Below are positions 1 through 6,524 of a stretch of 42,379 nt of DNA, piece after piece. The DNA comes from an uncultured Prevotellaceae bacterium (lineage in GTDB: Bacteria > Bacteroidota > Bacteroidia > Bacteroidales > Bacteroidaceae), in contig CACXTX010000022.1 of the NCBI GenBank assembly GCA_902770635.1, positions 1 through 42,379 on the forward strand, written 5' to 3'. The position numbers were made by a program, and so were the translations under genes. Each line of letters opens with the position of its first letter. The first letter of the stretch is position 1. Under the pieces are notes generated by a model. The model worked only from the letters and a program-made list of their open reading frames with translations. It made no database searches and was not told the DNA's origin.

Positions 1-31
1 CAGCCATTAGTTCAACAGTATTAGTACAGTC

Positions 32-457
32 ATGCGACGTATTACCCTGCTTGTGATTCACTGCTCGGCAGTGCGCCCCGACCAGACCAGTTCGGCAGCG
101 CAGATCGATACGTGGCACCGCCAGCGCGGCTGGAAACTCGGAATAGGCTACCACTACGTCATCCGTCGTAACGGAGAGATCGAGGAAGGCCGACCGGAAT
201 GGCTCACAGGCGCCCACTGCCAGCACCACAACGCCCACTCCATAGGCATCTGCTATGAGGGCGGGCTGGACATCCGCGGCAGACCCGCCGACACGCGTAC
301 CGCGGCCCAGCAGGCAGCCCTGCGCCATTTGCTGGAGAAGCTGCACCAGCGATACCCCAGCGCGCTGATTGTCGGTCATCACGACCTGAACCCGCAGAAG
401 GCGTGCCCGTGCATCCCCAATGTCGCAGTCGAATATGCAGACCTGCAGCCGCGGTGA
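32..457 (+). CDS. N-acetylmuramoyl-L-alanine amidase, phage/ICE type
   Basis: A 141-residue type 2 amidase (T7-lysozyme/PGRP-like) that would cut the bond between MurNAc and L-Ala in peptidoglycan. Seen: an N-terminal strand ending in VIHCSA (His10, likely zinc ligand), GYHYVIRRNG at about 39-48, the GAHC...SIGICYEGG core at about 60-78, and a C-terminal GHHDLNPQKACPC where His116/117, Lys123 and Cys125 match the zinc and catalytic positions of the family. It has no signal peptide, so it is not exported by Sec. Stand-alone copies of this size are common in Bacteroidales phages and conjugative elements, but nothing else mobile is visible here. The gene looks GC-richer than its neighbours. An intrinsic terminator follows at once, so it ends its transcription unit. 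The left window edge hides what precedes it. Confidence 0.85.
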   Translation: MRRITLLVIHCSAVRPDQTSSAAQIDTWHRQRGWKLGIGYHYVIRRNGEIEEGRPEWLTGAHCQHHNAHSIGICYEGGLDIRGRPADTRTAAQQAALRHLLEKLHQRYPSALIVGHHDLNPQKACPCIPNVAVEYADLQPR

Positions 458-479
458 ACATAAACGATAAACCAGAAAA

Positions 480-518
480 CTGCCGAGACATCCACCCCAA
501 TGCCTCGGCAGCTTTTTA
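480..518 (+). terminator. Intrinsic terminator after the amidase gene
   Basis: The perfect 8-bp stem CTGCCGAG (480-487) / CTCGGCAG (504-511) is followed by a T run. It separates the amidase from the histidine kinase. Confidence 0.85.
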
Positions 519-535
519 TTGTGATATAATAATTA

Positions 536-543
536 TAAGTTTG
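536..543 (+). promoter_or_regulatory. Putative -7 box for the histidine kinase
   Basis: TAAGTTTG fits the Bacteroidetes -7 consensus TAnnTTTG and lies 17 bp before the ATG at 561. No clear TTG is present at -33; that position holds the T run of the preceding terminator. Confidence 0.5.
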
Positions 544-560
544 TTACGTTATTGTATTGT

Positions 561-1676
561 ATGCAATGGACTGACCAGATACGACGAATCAAGATTGTCT
601 TGGTGGTGGCAGCAGTGTTGATTGCTGTGGCCTCTCTGTTGATATCACACTTCCTGGTGCGCGACTTGTCGAACGAGGAACACAACCGTATGGAGGTGTG
701 GGCACAGGCTTTGCATGCGCTGAATGCTGCCGACGAGACGACGGACCTGTCGCTGGTGCTAAGTGTGATGGAGGGTAACAACACCATACCCGTCATTGTG
801 ATGAATGACGAGGGCGAGATAACCGACTATCGTAATATTGAAGACACAGCAAGGATAGAAAGCTACGCGCGAAAGATGATTCATGCGGGTGATACGATTC
901 ATGTGGACGGCCAACTGGTGTGCTATGACGAGTCTATCATGCTGAAACGATTGTCGGCATGGCCTTATATTCAGCTGGGCATCGTACTTGTGTTTGTGGT
1001 TGTGGCCATCTTTGCCTTGCTTTCGTCGAAACAGGCGGAGCAGAACAAGGTGTGGGTGGGACTGTCGAAGGAGACGGCTCATCAGTTGGGTACGCCTGTG
1101 TCGAGTCTGATGGCGTGGGTGGAGATGCTGAAGGAGCAGTATCCGGAGGACGACCTGTTGCCTGAGATGGACAAGGACGTGAAGAGGCTGCAGCTGATAG
1201 CCGAACGCTTCTCGAAGATTGGATCGCTGCCAGAACCTGTGGAAAGTTCGATGAACGAGGTGTTGGGTCATGTGGTCAGCTATATGGACCGCCGCACATC
1301 GAACCAGGTGCAGATAATCAGTTGTCTGCCTGACCATGAGGTCGTTGTGCGTATGAATGCCTCGCTGTTCGAGTGGGTGATAGAAAACCTTTGCAAGAAT
1401 GCCGTTGACGCGATGGAAGGCAAGGGTACCATCACACTGACGCTTTATGAAGAGCCTCAGGGAGTGGCCATTGAGGTGCAGGATACGGGGAAGGGTATCA
1501 AGAAGAAAGATCTGGCCAATGTGTTTACTCCAGGATTTACTACCAAAAAAAGAGGGTGGGGACTGGGATTGTCGCTGGCACGCCGCATCGTGGAAGAATA
1601 CCATCACGGTCGTATCTTCGTGAAACAATCGGAGGTGGGTAGGGGTACTACGTTCCGTATAGAATTGAAAAAATAA
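561..1676 (+). CDS. Membrane sensor histidine kinase without adjacent regulator
   Basis: About 371 residues from the ATG at 561; an in-frame TTG at 552 is less likely. Layout: TM1 at about 10-30, a short periplasmic sensor region of about 100 residues, TM2 at about 132-154 (a Val/Ile/Phe-rich stretch ending ALLSSK), a dimerisation/H-box with ETAHQLGTPVSSL (phospho-acceptor His174), then the ATPase domain with N box (NLCKNAVDAM), G1 box (DTGKGI) and FTPGFTTKKRGWGLGLSLARRIV. The HQLGTP form of the H-box is typical of Bacteroidetes kinases. It would autophosphorylate on His and pass the phosphate to a response regulator, but none is encoded next to it, so the partner and signal are unknown. It is followed by an independent promoter. 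Confidence 0.9.
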   Translation: MQWTDQIRRIKIVLVVAAVLIAVASLLISHFLVRDLSNEEHNRMEVWAQALHALNAADETTDLSLVLSVMEGNNTIPVIVMNDEGEITDYRNIEDTARIESYARKMIHAGDTIHVDGQLVCYDESIMLKRLSAWPYIQLGIVLVFVVVAIFALLSSKQAEQNKVWVGLSKETAHQLGTPVSSLMAWVEMLKEQYPEDDLLPEMDKDVKRLQLIAERFSKIGSLPEPVESSMNEVLGHVVSYMDRRTSNQVQIISCLPDHEVVVRMNASLFEWVIENLCKNAVDAMEGKGTITLTLYEEPQGVAIEVQDTGKGIKKKDLANVFTPGFTTKKRGWGLGLSLARRIVEEYHHGRIFVKQSEVGRGTTFRIELKK

Positions 1677-1684
1677 GCATTTTT

Positions 1685-1716
1685 TTTGGATATTTCCTCA
1701 ATTCTTCGTACCTTTG
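1685..1716 (+). promoter_or_regulatory. Bacteroidetes promoter of the DUF177-rpmF-fabH-era-der operon
   Basis: TTTG at 1685-1688, a 20-bp spacer, then TACCTTTG at 1709-1716. This is a full match to the -33/-7 consensus. The leader to the ATG at 1738 would be about 16 nt. Confidence 0.85.
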
Positions 1717-1737
1717 CACCCCAAATGAAGTATTGTT

Positions 1738-2259
1738 ATGTGTAGTTTGGAGTCCTATAAGATTGATTTGAAGGGTGTTAAGGAAGAGACAATGAGTCTT
1801 GACTTTGACCTGAACGATGATTTCTTCGGGGCTTTGGACGGCTCACAACTGGAACATGGAGCCTTGCACGTGTCGGTGTCTATACGCAAGATGGCCGGCT
1901 TCTTTGAACTCCTGTTTCATACCGAAGGTAGTGTGGTGGTCACTTGTGACCGCTGTCTGGACGATATGGACCAACCTATTGATACAGATAACAAACTGCT
2001 GGTGAAGTTGGGCGACACATACAGCGAAGAGGATGATACCATAACGGTTGACGAGAACGAAGGAATACTCGACATATCGTGGTTCATCTATGAGTTTATC
2101 ATGCTGGCCATACCCATCAAGCACGTTCATGCACCTGGAAAATGCAATAGTGCGATGACACAGAAGCTGGAAGAGCTGAGTGGCGCTGTCCGAAGCGGCG
2201 AAGAGGAGGAAGAGGCGATAGACCCACGCTGGGAAAAATTAAAGAATTTAAAAGTTTAA
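1738..2259 (+). CDS. DUF177 (YceD-like) protein
   Basis: A 173-residue protein of the DUF177/YceD family, which is almost always encoded directly before rpmF. In other bacteria and plants the family is linked to 23S rRNA accumulation; its exact biochemical role is not settled. Seen: an N-terminal beta-rich part, the metal-binding-like CDRCLDDM motif at about 83-90, an acidic stretch (YSEEDDTITVDENEG), and a C-terminal DPRWEKLKNLKV tail, which is a family hallmark. The first ATG after the promoter is used. The codons of the tail and the 20-nt gap to rpmF are made of A/T-rich repeats of about 8 bp (2228-2278). Confidence 0.85.
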   Translation: MCSLESYKIDLKGVKEETMSLDFDLNDDFFGALDGSQLEHGALHVSVSIRKMAGFFELLFHTEGSVVVTCDRCLDDMDQPIDTDNKLLVKLGDTYSEEDDTITVDENEGILDISWFIYEFIMLAIPIKHVHAPGKCNSAMTQKLEELSGAVRSGEEEEEAIDPRWEKLKNLKV

Positions 2260-2281
2260 AAATTAAAAAGTTAATAGAATT

Positions 2282-2470
2282 ATGGCACATCCTAAAAGAA
2301 GACAGTCAAACACCCGTACCGCAAAGCGCCGTACTCATGACAAGGCAGTAGTTCCCACATTGGCAGTATGCCCTAACTGTGGCGCTTATCACATCTATCA
2401 CACAGTATGCCCCACTTGTGGATACTATCGTGGCAAGATCGCCATCGTTATGGACGAGGCAGCAGAGTAA
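2282..2470 (+). CDS. rpmF: 50S ribosomal protein L32
   Basis: A 62-residue L32 protein of the large ribosomal subunit. Seen: the N-terminal MAHPKRRQSNTRTAKRRTHDKA block, rich in Arg/Lys, followed by four cysteines in two CPxCG-type pairs (CPNCGAYH and CPTCGYYRG), the zinc-ribbon form of L32. Length and sequence are typical. It is co-transcribed with the DUF177 gene upstream and fabH downstream. The stop codon TAA (2468-2470) supplies the first bases of the 7-bp repeat array that runs into fabH. Confidence 0.97.
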   Translation: MAHPKRRQSNTRTAKRRTHDKAVVPTLAVCPNCGAYHIYHTVCPTCGYYRGKIAIVMDEAAE

Positions 2471-2503
2471 TTGATAATTGAAAATTGATAATTGAAAATT
2501 GAA
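2469..2503 (+). repeat. 7-bp repeat array across the rpmF-fabH junction
   Basis: Five contiguous units of 7 bp, AATTGAT or AATTGAA, fill the junction from the rpmF stop codon into the fabH start. The fabH TTG (2499-2501) lies inside the fifth unit. Confidence 0.9.
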
Positions 2504-3509
2504 AAAGATCAATGCTATAATCACCGGTATTGGTGGCTACGTACCTGATTATGTTCTGAACAATGACGAACTGGCTCGTATGGTAGATACCAATGATGAG
2601 TGGATTATGACGCGTGTTGGTATCAGGGAACGCCGCATCCTGACGGAGGAAGGACTCGGTACCAGCTATATGGCTCGCAAGGCTGCCAAGCAGCTGATGC
2701 AGCGTACTGGTACAGATCCTGATACCATCGACGCAGTCATTGTCACTACTTCAACGGCTGATTATAAATTTCCGTCTACGGCCAGCATCGTGCTAGGCAA
2801 ACTAGGCCTTAAGAATGCTTTTGCGTTCGACTTCTGGGCTGCTTGCTGTGGATTCCTCTATACGCTTGATGTGGCAGCATCTATGATTCAGTGCGGCCGC
2901 TACAAGAAAATCATCGTGATTGGTGCCGACAAGATGTCGTCGGTGGTTGATTATAAGGACCGTGCTACCTGTCCGCTGTTCGGCGACGGTGCCGCTGCCG
3001 TGCTGGTGGAAGGAACGGAGGAAGAGAATATCGGTGTGATGGATTCCTATTTCCGCGCAGACGGTAAGGGACTGCCCTTCCTGCACTTGAAGGCAGGCGG
3101 TTCTGTTTGTCCTCCAAGTCACTTCACTGTCGATCATCGCCTGCACTACCTCTATCAGGAGGGACGTACCGTGTTCCGCTATGCAGTGACAAACATGAGT
3201 GACGACTGTGCCCTCATAGCCGAGCGCAATGGTCTGAACAAGGATAACATCCAGTGGGTAGTACCCCATCAGGCTAATATGCGTATCATCGAGGCGGTGG
3301 CCAAGCGTCTGGAGTTGCCGATGGAGCAAGTCATGGTGAACATTGAGCATTTCGGTAATACCTCTGCAGCAACTATCCCCTTGGCACTCTGGGAGAACGA
3401 ACATCTGCTGAAGAAGGGCGACAACGTCATCATGACAGCCTTTGGAGCCGGTTTCGTTCACGGAGCAAGCTATTATAAGTGGGCGTATGATGGTGCAAAC
3501 ACCAAATGA
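2499..3509 (+). CDS. fabH: 3-oxoacyl-ACP synthase III
   Basis: A 336-residue KAS III, which condenses acetyl-CoA (or a branched acyl-CoA) with malonyl-ACP to start type II fatty-acid synthesis. Seen: N-terminal ITGIGGYVPDYVLNNDEL, the TNDEWIMTRVGIRERR block, the active-site motif WAACCGFLY (Cys116 aligns with the catalytic Cys of AACSGF), His in VPHQANMRI and Asn in EHFGNTSAATIP, completing the Cys-His-Asn triad. The start is a TTG: the conserved N-terminus begins at MKKINAIITG and the next Met is 27 residues later. The region before it is only 7-bp repeat, with no classical Shine-Dalgarno. Its stop overlaps another repeat array at era. Confidence 0.95.
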   Translation: MKKINAIITGIGGYVPDYVLNNDELARMVDTNDEWIMTRVGIRERRILTEEGLGTSYMARKAAKQLMQRTGTDPDTIDAVIVTTSTADYKFPSTASIVLGKLGLKNAFAFDFWAACCGFLYTLDVAASMIQCGRYKKIIVIGADKMSSVVDYKDRATCPLFGDGAAAVLVEGTEEENIGVMDSYFRADGKGLPFLHLKAGGSVCPPSHFTVDHRLHYLYQEGRTVFRYAVTNMSDDCALIAERNGLNKDNIQWVVPHQANMRIIEAVAKRLELPMEQVMVNIEHFGNTSAATIPLALWENEHLLKKGDNVIMTAFGAGFVHGASYYKWAYDGANTK

Positions 3510-3524
3510 GAAATGAGAAATGAC
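3504..3524 (+). repeat. 7-bp repeat array across the fabH-era junction
   Basis: Three contiguous 7-bp units: AAATGAG, AAATGAG, AAATGAC. The first contains the fabH stop (3507-3509) and the third contains the era ATG (3520-3522). Confidence 0.85.
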
Positions 3525-4437
3525 TCATAAAGCAGGATTCGTGAATATTGTTGGTAATCCCAACGTAGGTAAAAGTACGCTCATGAACCAGTTGGTTGGT
3601 GAGCGTATTTCGATTGCGACATTCAAGGCGCAGACTACGCGCCATCGTATTATGGGTATCGTCAATACCGACGATATGCAGATAGTGTTTAGCGATACAC
3701 CTGGTGTGCTGAAGCCCAACTACAAGTTGCAGGAGTCTATGCTGGCCTTCTCAGAGTCAGCACTGCAGGATGCCGATGTGTTGCTGTACGTTACTGATGT
3801 GGTGGAGAATCCGGAGAAAAATATGGATTTTCTGGAGAAAGTGCAGAAGATGACCATCCCTGTGCTGCTGCTTATCAACAAGATTGACAGCCTCACCCCC
3901 GAGCCCTCTCCAAAGGGCGAGGGGAGTAGTCAGGCTAAGTTGGCAGCTATCGTTGAGAAGTGGCATACGCTGCTGCCTAATGCGGAGATTCTGCCTATCT
4001 CGGCCAAGAATAAGTTCGGTGTGGATATGCTCTTGAAGCGCATACAGGAACTGTTGCCTGAGAGTCCAGCCTATTTTGACAAGGACCAGCTGACTGACAA
4101 GCCCGCCCGTTTCTTTGTCTCGGAGATTATCCGTGAGAAGATACTGCTCTACTATGACAAAGAGATACCCTATTCGGTAGAGGTGCGCGTGGAACGTTTC
4201 AAGGAGACGGAGAAGAACATCCACATCAATGCCATTATCTATGTGGAGCGCGATTCCCAGAAGGGCATCATTATCGGCCATCAGGGTATTGCACTGAAAA
4301 AGGTTAGTACCGAGGCCCGTAAGGCGCTGGAGAAGTTCTTTGCCAAGCCCATCTTCCTGGAGACCTTCGTGAAGGTGGACAAAGACTGGCGCAGTAATCA
4401 ACGTGAACTGGATTCTTTTGGATATAATCCGGAATAG
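3520..4437 (+). CDS. era: GTPase Era
   Basis: A 305-residue Era, a GTPase with a KH domain that binds 16S rRNA near its 3' end and checks 30S assembly. Seen: G1 GNPNVGKST near 11-19, G2 in the TRHRI region, G3 DTPG, G4 NKID at 120-123, G5 ISAKN, and a C-terminal KH domain with GIIIGHQGIALKKV. Directly after NKID-S there is an extra segment, LTPEPSPKGEG (residues 125-135), encoded by a GC-rich palindromic repeat at 3892-3924. It lengthens the loop between G4 and G5, and the reading frame stays open. The gene sits between fabH and der in one operon. Confidence 0.96.
   Translation: MTHKAGFVNIVGNPNVGKSTLMNQLVGERISIATFKAQTTRHRIMGIVNTDDMQIVFSDTPGVLKPNYKLQESMLAFSESALQDADVLLYVTDVVENPEKNMDFLEKVQKMTIPVLLLINKIDSLTPEPSPKGEGSSQAKLAAIVEKWHTLLPNAEILPISAKNKFGVDMLLKRIQELLPESPAYFDKDQLTDKPARFFVSEIIREKILLYYDKEIPYSVEVRVERFKETEKNIHINAIIYVERDSQKGIIIGHQGIALKKVSTEARKALEKFFAKPIFLETFVKVDKDWRSNQRELDSFGYNPE
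3892..3924 (+). repeat. GC-rich palindromic repeat inserted in era
   Basis: 33 bp encoding LTPEPSPKGEG. The core CCCTCTCC-AAAG-GGCGAGGG forms a hairpin with one mismatch. Peptides of the LTPxPSPKGEG type are the known translation signature of dispersed palindromic repeats found in Bacteroidetes and other phyla. Only this copy is seen in the window. Confidence 0.7.
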
Positions 4438-4447
4438 CGCTTTCGCT

Positions 4448-4482
4448 AGTGAATAGTGAATAGTGAAGAGTGAGGAGTGATA
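4448..4482 (+). repeat. 7-bp repeat array before der
   Basis: Five contiguous 7-bp units of the form AGTGAAT (later units AGTGAAG, AGTGAGG, AGTGATA), ending one base before the der ATG at 4484. The last units resemble a Shine-Dalgarno sequence. Confidence 0.85.
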
Positions 4483-4483
4483 T

Positions 4484-5797
4484 ATGGGAAATTTAGTAGC
4501 AATAGTAGGACGCCCGAATGTCGGTAAGTCCACCTTGTTTAACAGATTGACAAACAGCCGTCGTGCCATTGTGAGCGACGAGGCTGGTACGACTCGTGAC
4601 CGCCAGTATGGTAAGTGCGAGTGGAATGGTCGTGAATTCTCGGTAGTTGACACCGGAGGATGGGTTGTTAACAGTGATGACGTCTTTGAGGAGGAAATCC
4701 GCAAGCAGGTTATTGTAGCAACGGAAGAGGCTGACCTGGTGCTGTTCCTGGTAGATATCAAGAACGGACTGACCGACTTGGACCAGGATGTGGCGCTGAT
4801 TCTCCGCCGCTCAAAACTGCCGGTGGTGCTGGTAGCCAATAAGGCTGACGACGGAAAAGACCTCTATGGACAGTATGAGTTCTATAAACTGGGACTGGGT
4901 GATCCCTATTGTGTCAGTGCTGCTACGGGTTCGGGAACGGGTGACCTGCTGGACTTTGTGGTGTCGAAACTGAATACTGACGAGGCAGACGATGTGGAGG
5001 ACGGAACGCCCCGCTTTGCCGTGGTCGGACGTCCGAATGCCGGTAAGTCGAGCATCATCAATGCCTTTATCGGTGAGGACCGCAATATCGTGACTGACAT
5101 TGCCGGTACCACCCGCGACAGTATCTATACGAAATACGACAAGTTCGGCTTTGACTTCTATTTGGTTGACACCGCCGGTATCCGTCGTAAGAACAAGGTG
5201 ACGGAAGATTTGGAGTTCTATAGTGTGATGCGTAGCATCCGTGCTATAGAGAACTCTGACGTCTGCATCCTGATGATTGATGCCACACGTGGTATCGAGG
5301 CTCAGGATATGAATATCTTCCAGTTGATTCAGAAGAACAACAAGTCGCTGGTGGTAGTTGTCAACAAGTGGGACCTGGTAGAAGACAAATCACAGATAGC
5401 CATTAAGACTTTCGAGAATGCTATTCGTGAGCGTATGGCTCCGTTCGTCGATTTCCCCATCATCTTTGCCTCTGCCGTTACCAAGCAGCGCATCTTCAAG
5501 GTACTGGAGACTGCTAAACAGGTCTATCTGAACCGTAAGATTAAGATTGGAACCTCAAAGCTGAACGAGGTGATGCTTCCCATTATCGAGGCTACACCGC
5601 CTCCCTCTATCAAGGGTAAATACATCAAGATCAAGTATGTGTCACAGGTTCCTGATACCCAGATTCCTACTTTCGTGTTCTATGCCAACCTGCCACAGTA
5701 TGTCAAGGAGCCCTATCGTCGCTTTTTGGAGAACAAGATGCGCGAGAACTGGACACTGACAGGTACACCGATTAATGTTTTTATCCGTCAGAAGTGA
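4484..5797 (+). CDS. der: GTPase Der (EngA)
   Basis: A 437-residue double GTPase needed for 50S ribosomal subunit assembly. Seen: the first G domain starts at once with [23 protein letters not shown] and NKAD; the second starts near 180 with [26 protein letters not shown] and NKWDLV; the C-terminal KH-like domain ends in [24 protein letters not shown]. Length and order are those of the family. It is the fifth gene of the operon; its stop overlaps the GTG start of the next gene (GTGA), which suggests translational coupling. Confidence 0.97.
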   Translation: MGNLVAIVGRPNVGKSTLFNRLTNSRRAIVSDEAGTTRDRQYGKCEWNGREFSVVDTGGWVVNSDDVFEEEIRKQVIVATEEADLVLFLVDIKNGLTDLDQDVALILRRSKLPVVLVANKADDGKDLYGQYEFYKLGLGDPYCVSAATGSGTGDLLDFVVSKLNTDEADDVEDGTPRFAVVGRPNAGKSSIINAFIGEDRNIVTDIAGTTRDSIYTKYDKFGFDFYLVDTAGIRRKNKVTEDLEFYSVMRSIRAIENSDVCILMIDATRGIEAQDMNIFQLIQKNNKSLVVVVNKWDLVEDKSQIAIKTFENAIRERMAPFVDFPIIFASAVTKQRIFKVLETAKQVYLNRKIKIGTSKLNEVMLPIIEATPPPSIKGKYIKIKYVSQVPDTQIPTFVFYANLPQYVKEPYRRFLENKMRENWTLTGTPINVFIRQK

Positions 5798-6189
5798 AAA
5801 ATCTCTTATATATTGCCATTGCCTTTGTGGTCCTCTCGGCCTGCTCAGCCAAGGCGACACCAGAGGAAGAGGCAGCCAAGGCTGCCCAGTCGTATTATAC
5901 CTTCTTGGCTGACAACCAGCCTGAGGCTTTCCTGGACGCGAAGGTGGGAGCCGACAGCTTGCCAGAGATTTATCGTGCGCAGATGCGGAAGGTGTACGAG
6001 CAGTATATCAGTGAGGTAAACGACAATCATGGTGGCATCCGTGAGGTTGGTATCTCAGAGAATGTAGGTCGTTGCGACTCGACATTGGGTATTACGTATG
6101 CTTTCCTGATTCTCAGTTTTAACGATTCCATACAGGAAGAAATTACCGTTCCGATGGTCCAGCAGAACGGTGTATGGCTGATGAAATAA
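5794..6189 (+). CDS. Small lipoprotein with NTF2-like (DUF4878-like) fold
   Basis: 131 residues. The start is GTG at 5794, overlapping the der stop codon by four bases. Seen: a signal peptide of about 16 residues ending in the lipobox LSAC (Cys17), then a soluble domain with an alpha-helical start ([25 protein letters not shown]) and beta strands ending [13 protein letters not shown]. This pattern resembles NTF2-like/DUF4878 lipoproteins, but I rely on shape rather than a clear motif. After the Cys there is no acidic surface-export signal, so a periplasm-facing lipoprotein is likely. Function unknown. No strong T-run terminator follows on this strand. Confidence 0.75.
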   Translation: MKNLLYIAIAFVVLSACSAKATPEEEAAKAAQSYYTFLADNQPEAFLDAKVGADSLPEIYRAQMRKVYEQYISEVNDNHGGIREVGISENVGRCDSTLGITYAFLILSFNDSIQEEITVPMVQQNGVWLMK

Positions 6190-6215
6190 GCAAGAGTAGG
6201 GGAGGAAAAGAAAAA

Positions 6216-6254
6216 AGAAAAACGGATTGAATTTCTAGAGGAAATCAATCCGTT
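6216..6254 (-). terminator. Intrinsic terminator of the small minus-strand gene
   Basis: Hairpin with arms AAACGGATTGA.TTTC (6220-6235) and GAAATCAATCCGTTT (6240-6254), with one bulged base. Read on the minus strand it is followed by a long T-rich run (complement of 6205-6219). Read on the plus strand the tail is poor, so it serves the minus strand mainly. Confidence 0.8.
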
Positions 6255-6257
6255 TAT

Positions 6258-6356
6258 TTAATTTGCAGCTCTGTAGTTGTACATCCTTGCCATGTTCAAG
6301 CAATATTCTGTATAAGCTTCACTCTTAAGCCATTTGTTTAATAATCTTTTCATCAT
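6258..6356 (-). CDS. Uncharacterised 32-residue small protein
   Basis: Start ATG at 6354-6356 (a second ATG follows directly), stop TAA at 6258-6260. The protein begins MMKRLLNKWLKSEAYTEY and ends MARMYNYRAAN: basic and amphipathic at the N-terminus, Tyr-rich and helical in character, with no signal peptide or membrane segment. I do not recognise it. It forms a complete mini transcription unit: a full -33/-7 promoter at 6412-6442, a leader of about 50 nt with AAAGAAAGG about 10 nt before the ATG, and a strong terminator beginning just after the stop. Two FNR-like palindromes lie further upstream (6480-6523). Alternatively the transcript is a roughly 190-nt regulatory RNA that happens to hold an ORF. 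Confidence 0.6.
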   Translation of the reverse strand: MMKRLLNKWLKSEAYTEYCLNMARMYNYRAAN

Positions 6357-6411
6357 CTTTTTTACCTTTCTTTACTTTAATTGTTATCCTTATTTTGTCC
6401 TTTTGACGATG

Positions 6412-6442
6412 CAAAGGTACGGCATTTTTCGTTCTAAGACAA
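6412..6442 (-). promoter_or_regulatory. Promoter of the 32-residue gene
   Basis: On the minus strand, TTG (complement of 6440-6442), a 20-bp spacer, then TACCTTTG (complement of 6412-6419). Full consensus; it points to the small gene only. Confidence 0.8.
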
Positions 6443-6479
6443 GTAAATTAGGGAATTGTTTGCGTACACAGTGTTATTT

Positions 6480-6523
6480 TTGACGTGTGTCAATACTTTC
6501 GCCATATCGTTGATGTGTATCAA
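6480..6523. promoter_or_regulatory. Two FNR/CRP-family-like palindromes
   Basis: TTGACGTGTGTCAA (6480-6493) and TTGATGTGTATCAA (6510-6523) are perfect 5-bp dyads with the same 4-base core, centres 30 bp apart. The form TTGAY-N4-RTCAA is the consensus of FNR/FixK-type Crp-family regulators. They sit between the mlaF stop and the small-gene promoter, with centres about 80 and 110 bp upstream of its likely start site. Confidence 0.6.
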
Positions 6524-6524
6524 T

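Noticed and set aside
32-457. Prophage
   Set aside because: A single amidase gene with no structural, integrase or replication gene nearby is not enough.
759-1628. Long open frame antisense to the histidine kinase
   Set aside because: No family motifs, no promoter, fully covered by a well-supported gene; its openness follows from codon bias of the sense strand. The same applies to minus-strand frames over 3757-4839, 9089-10207 and 35326-36393.
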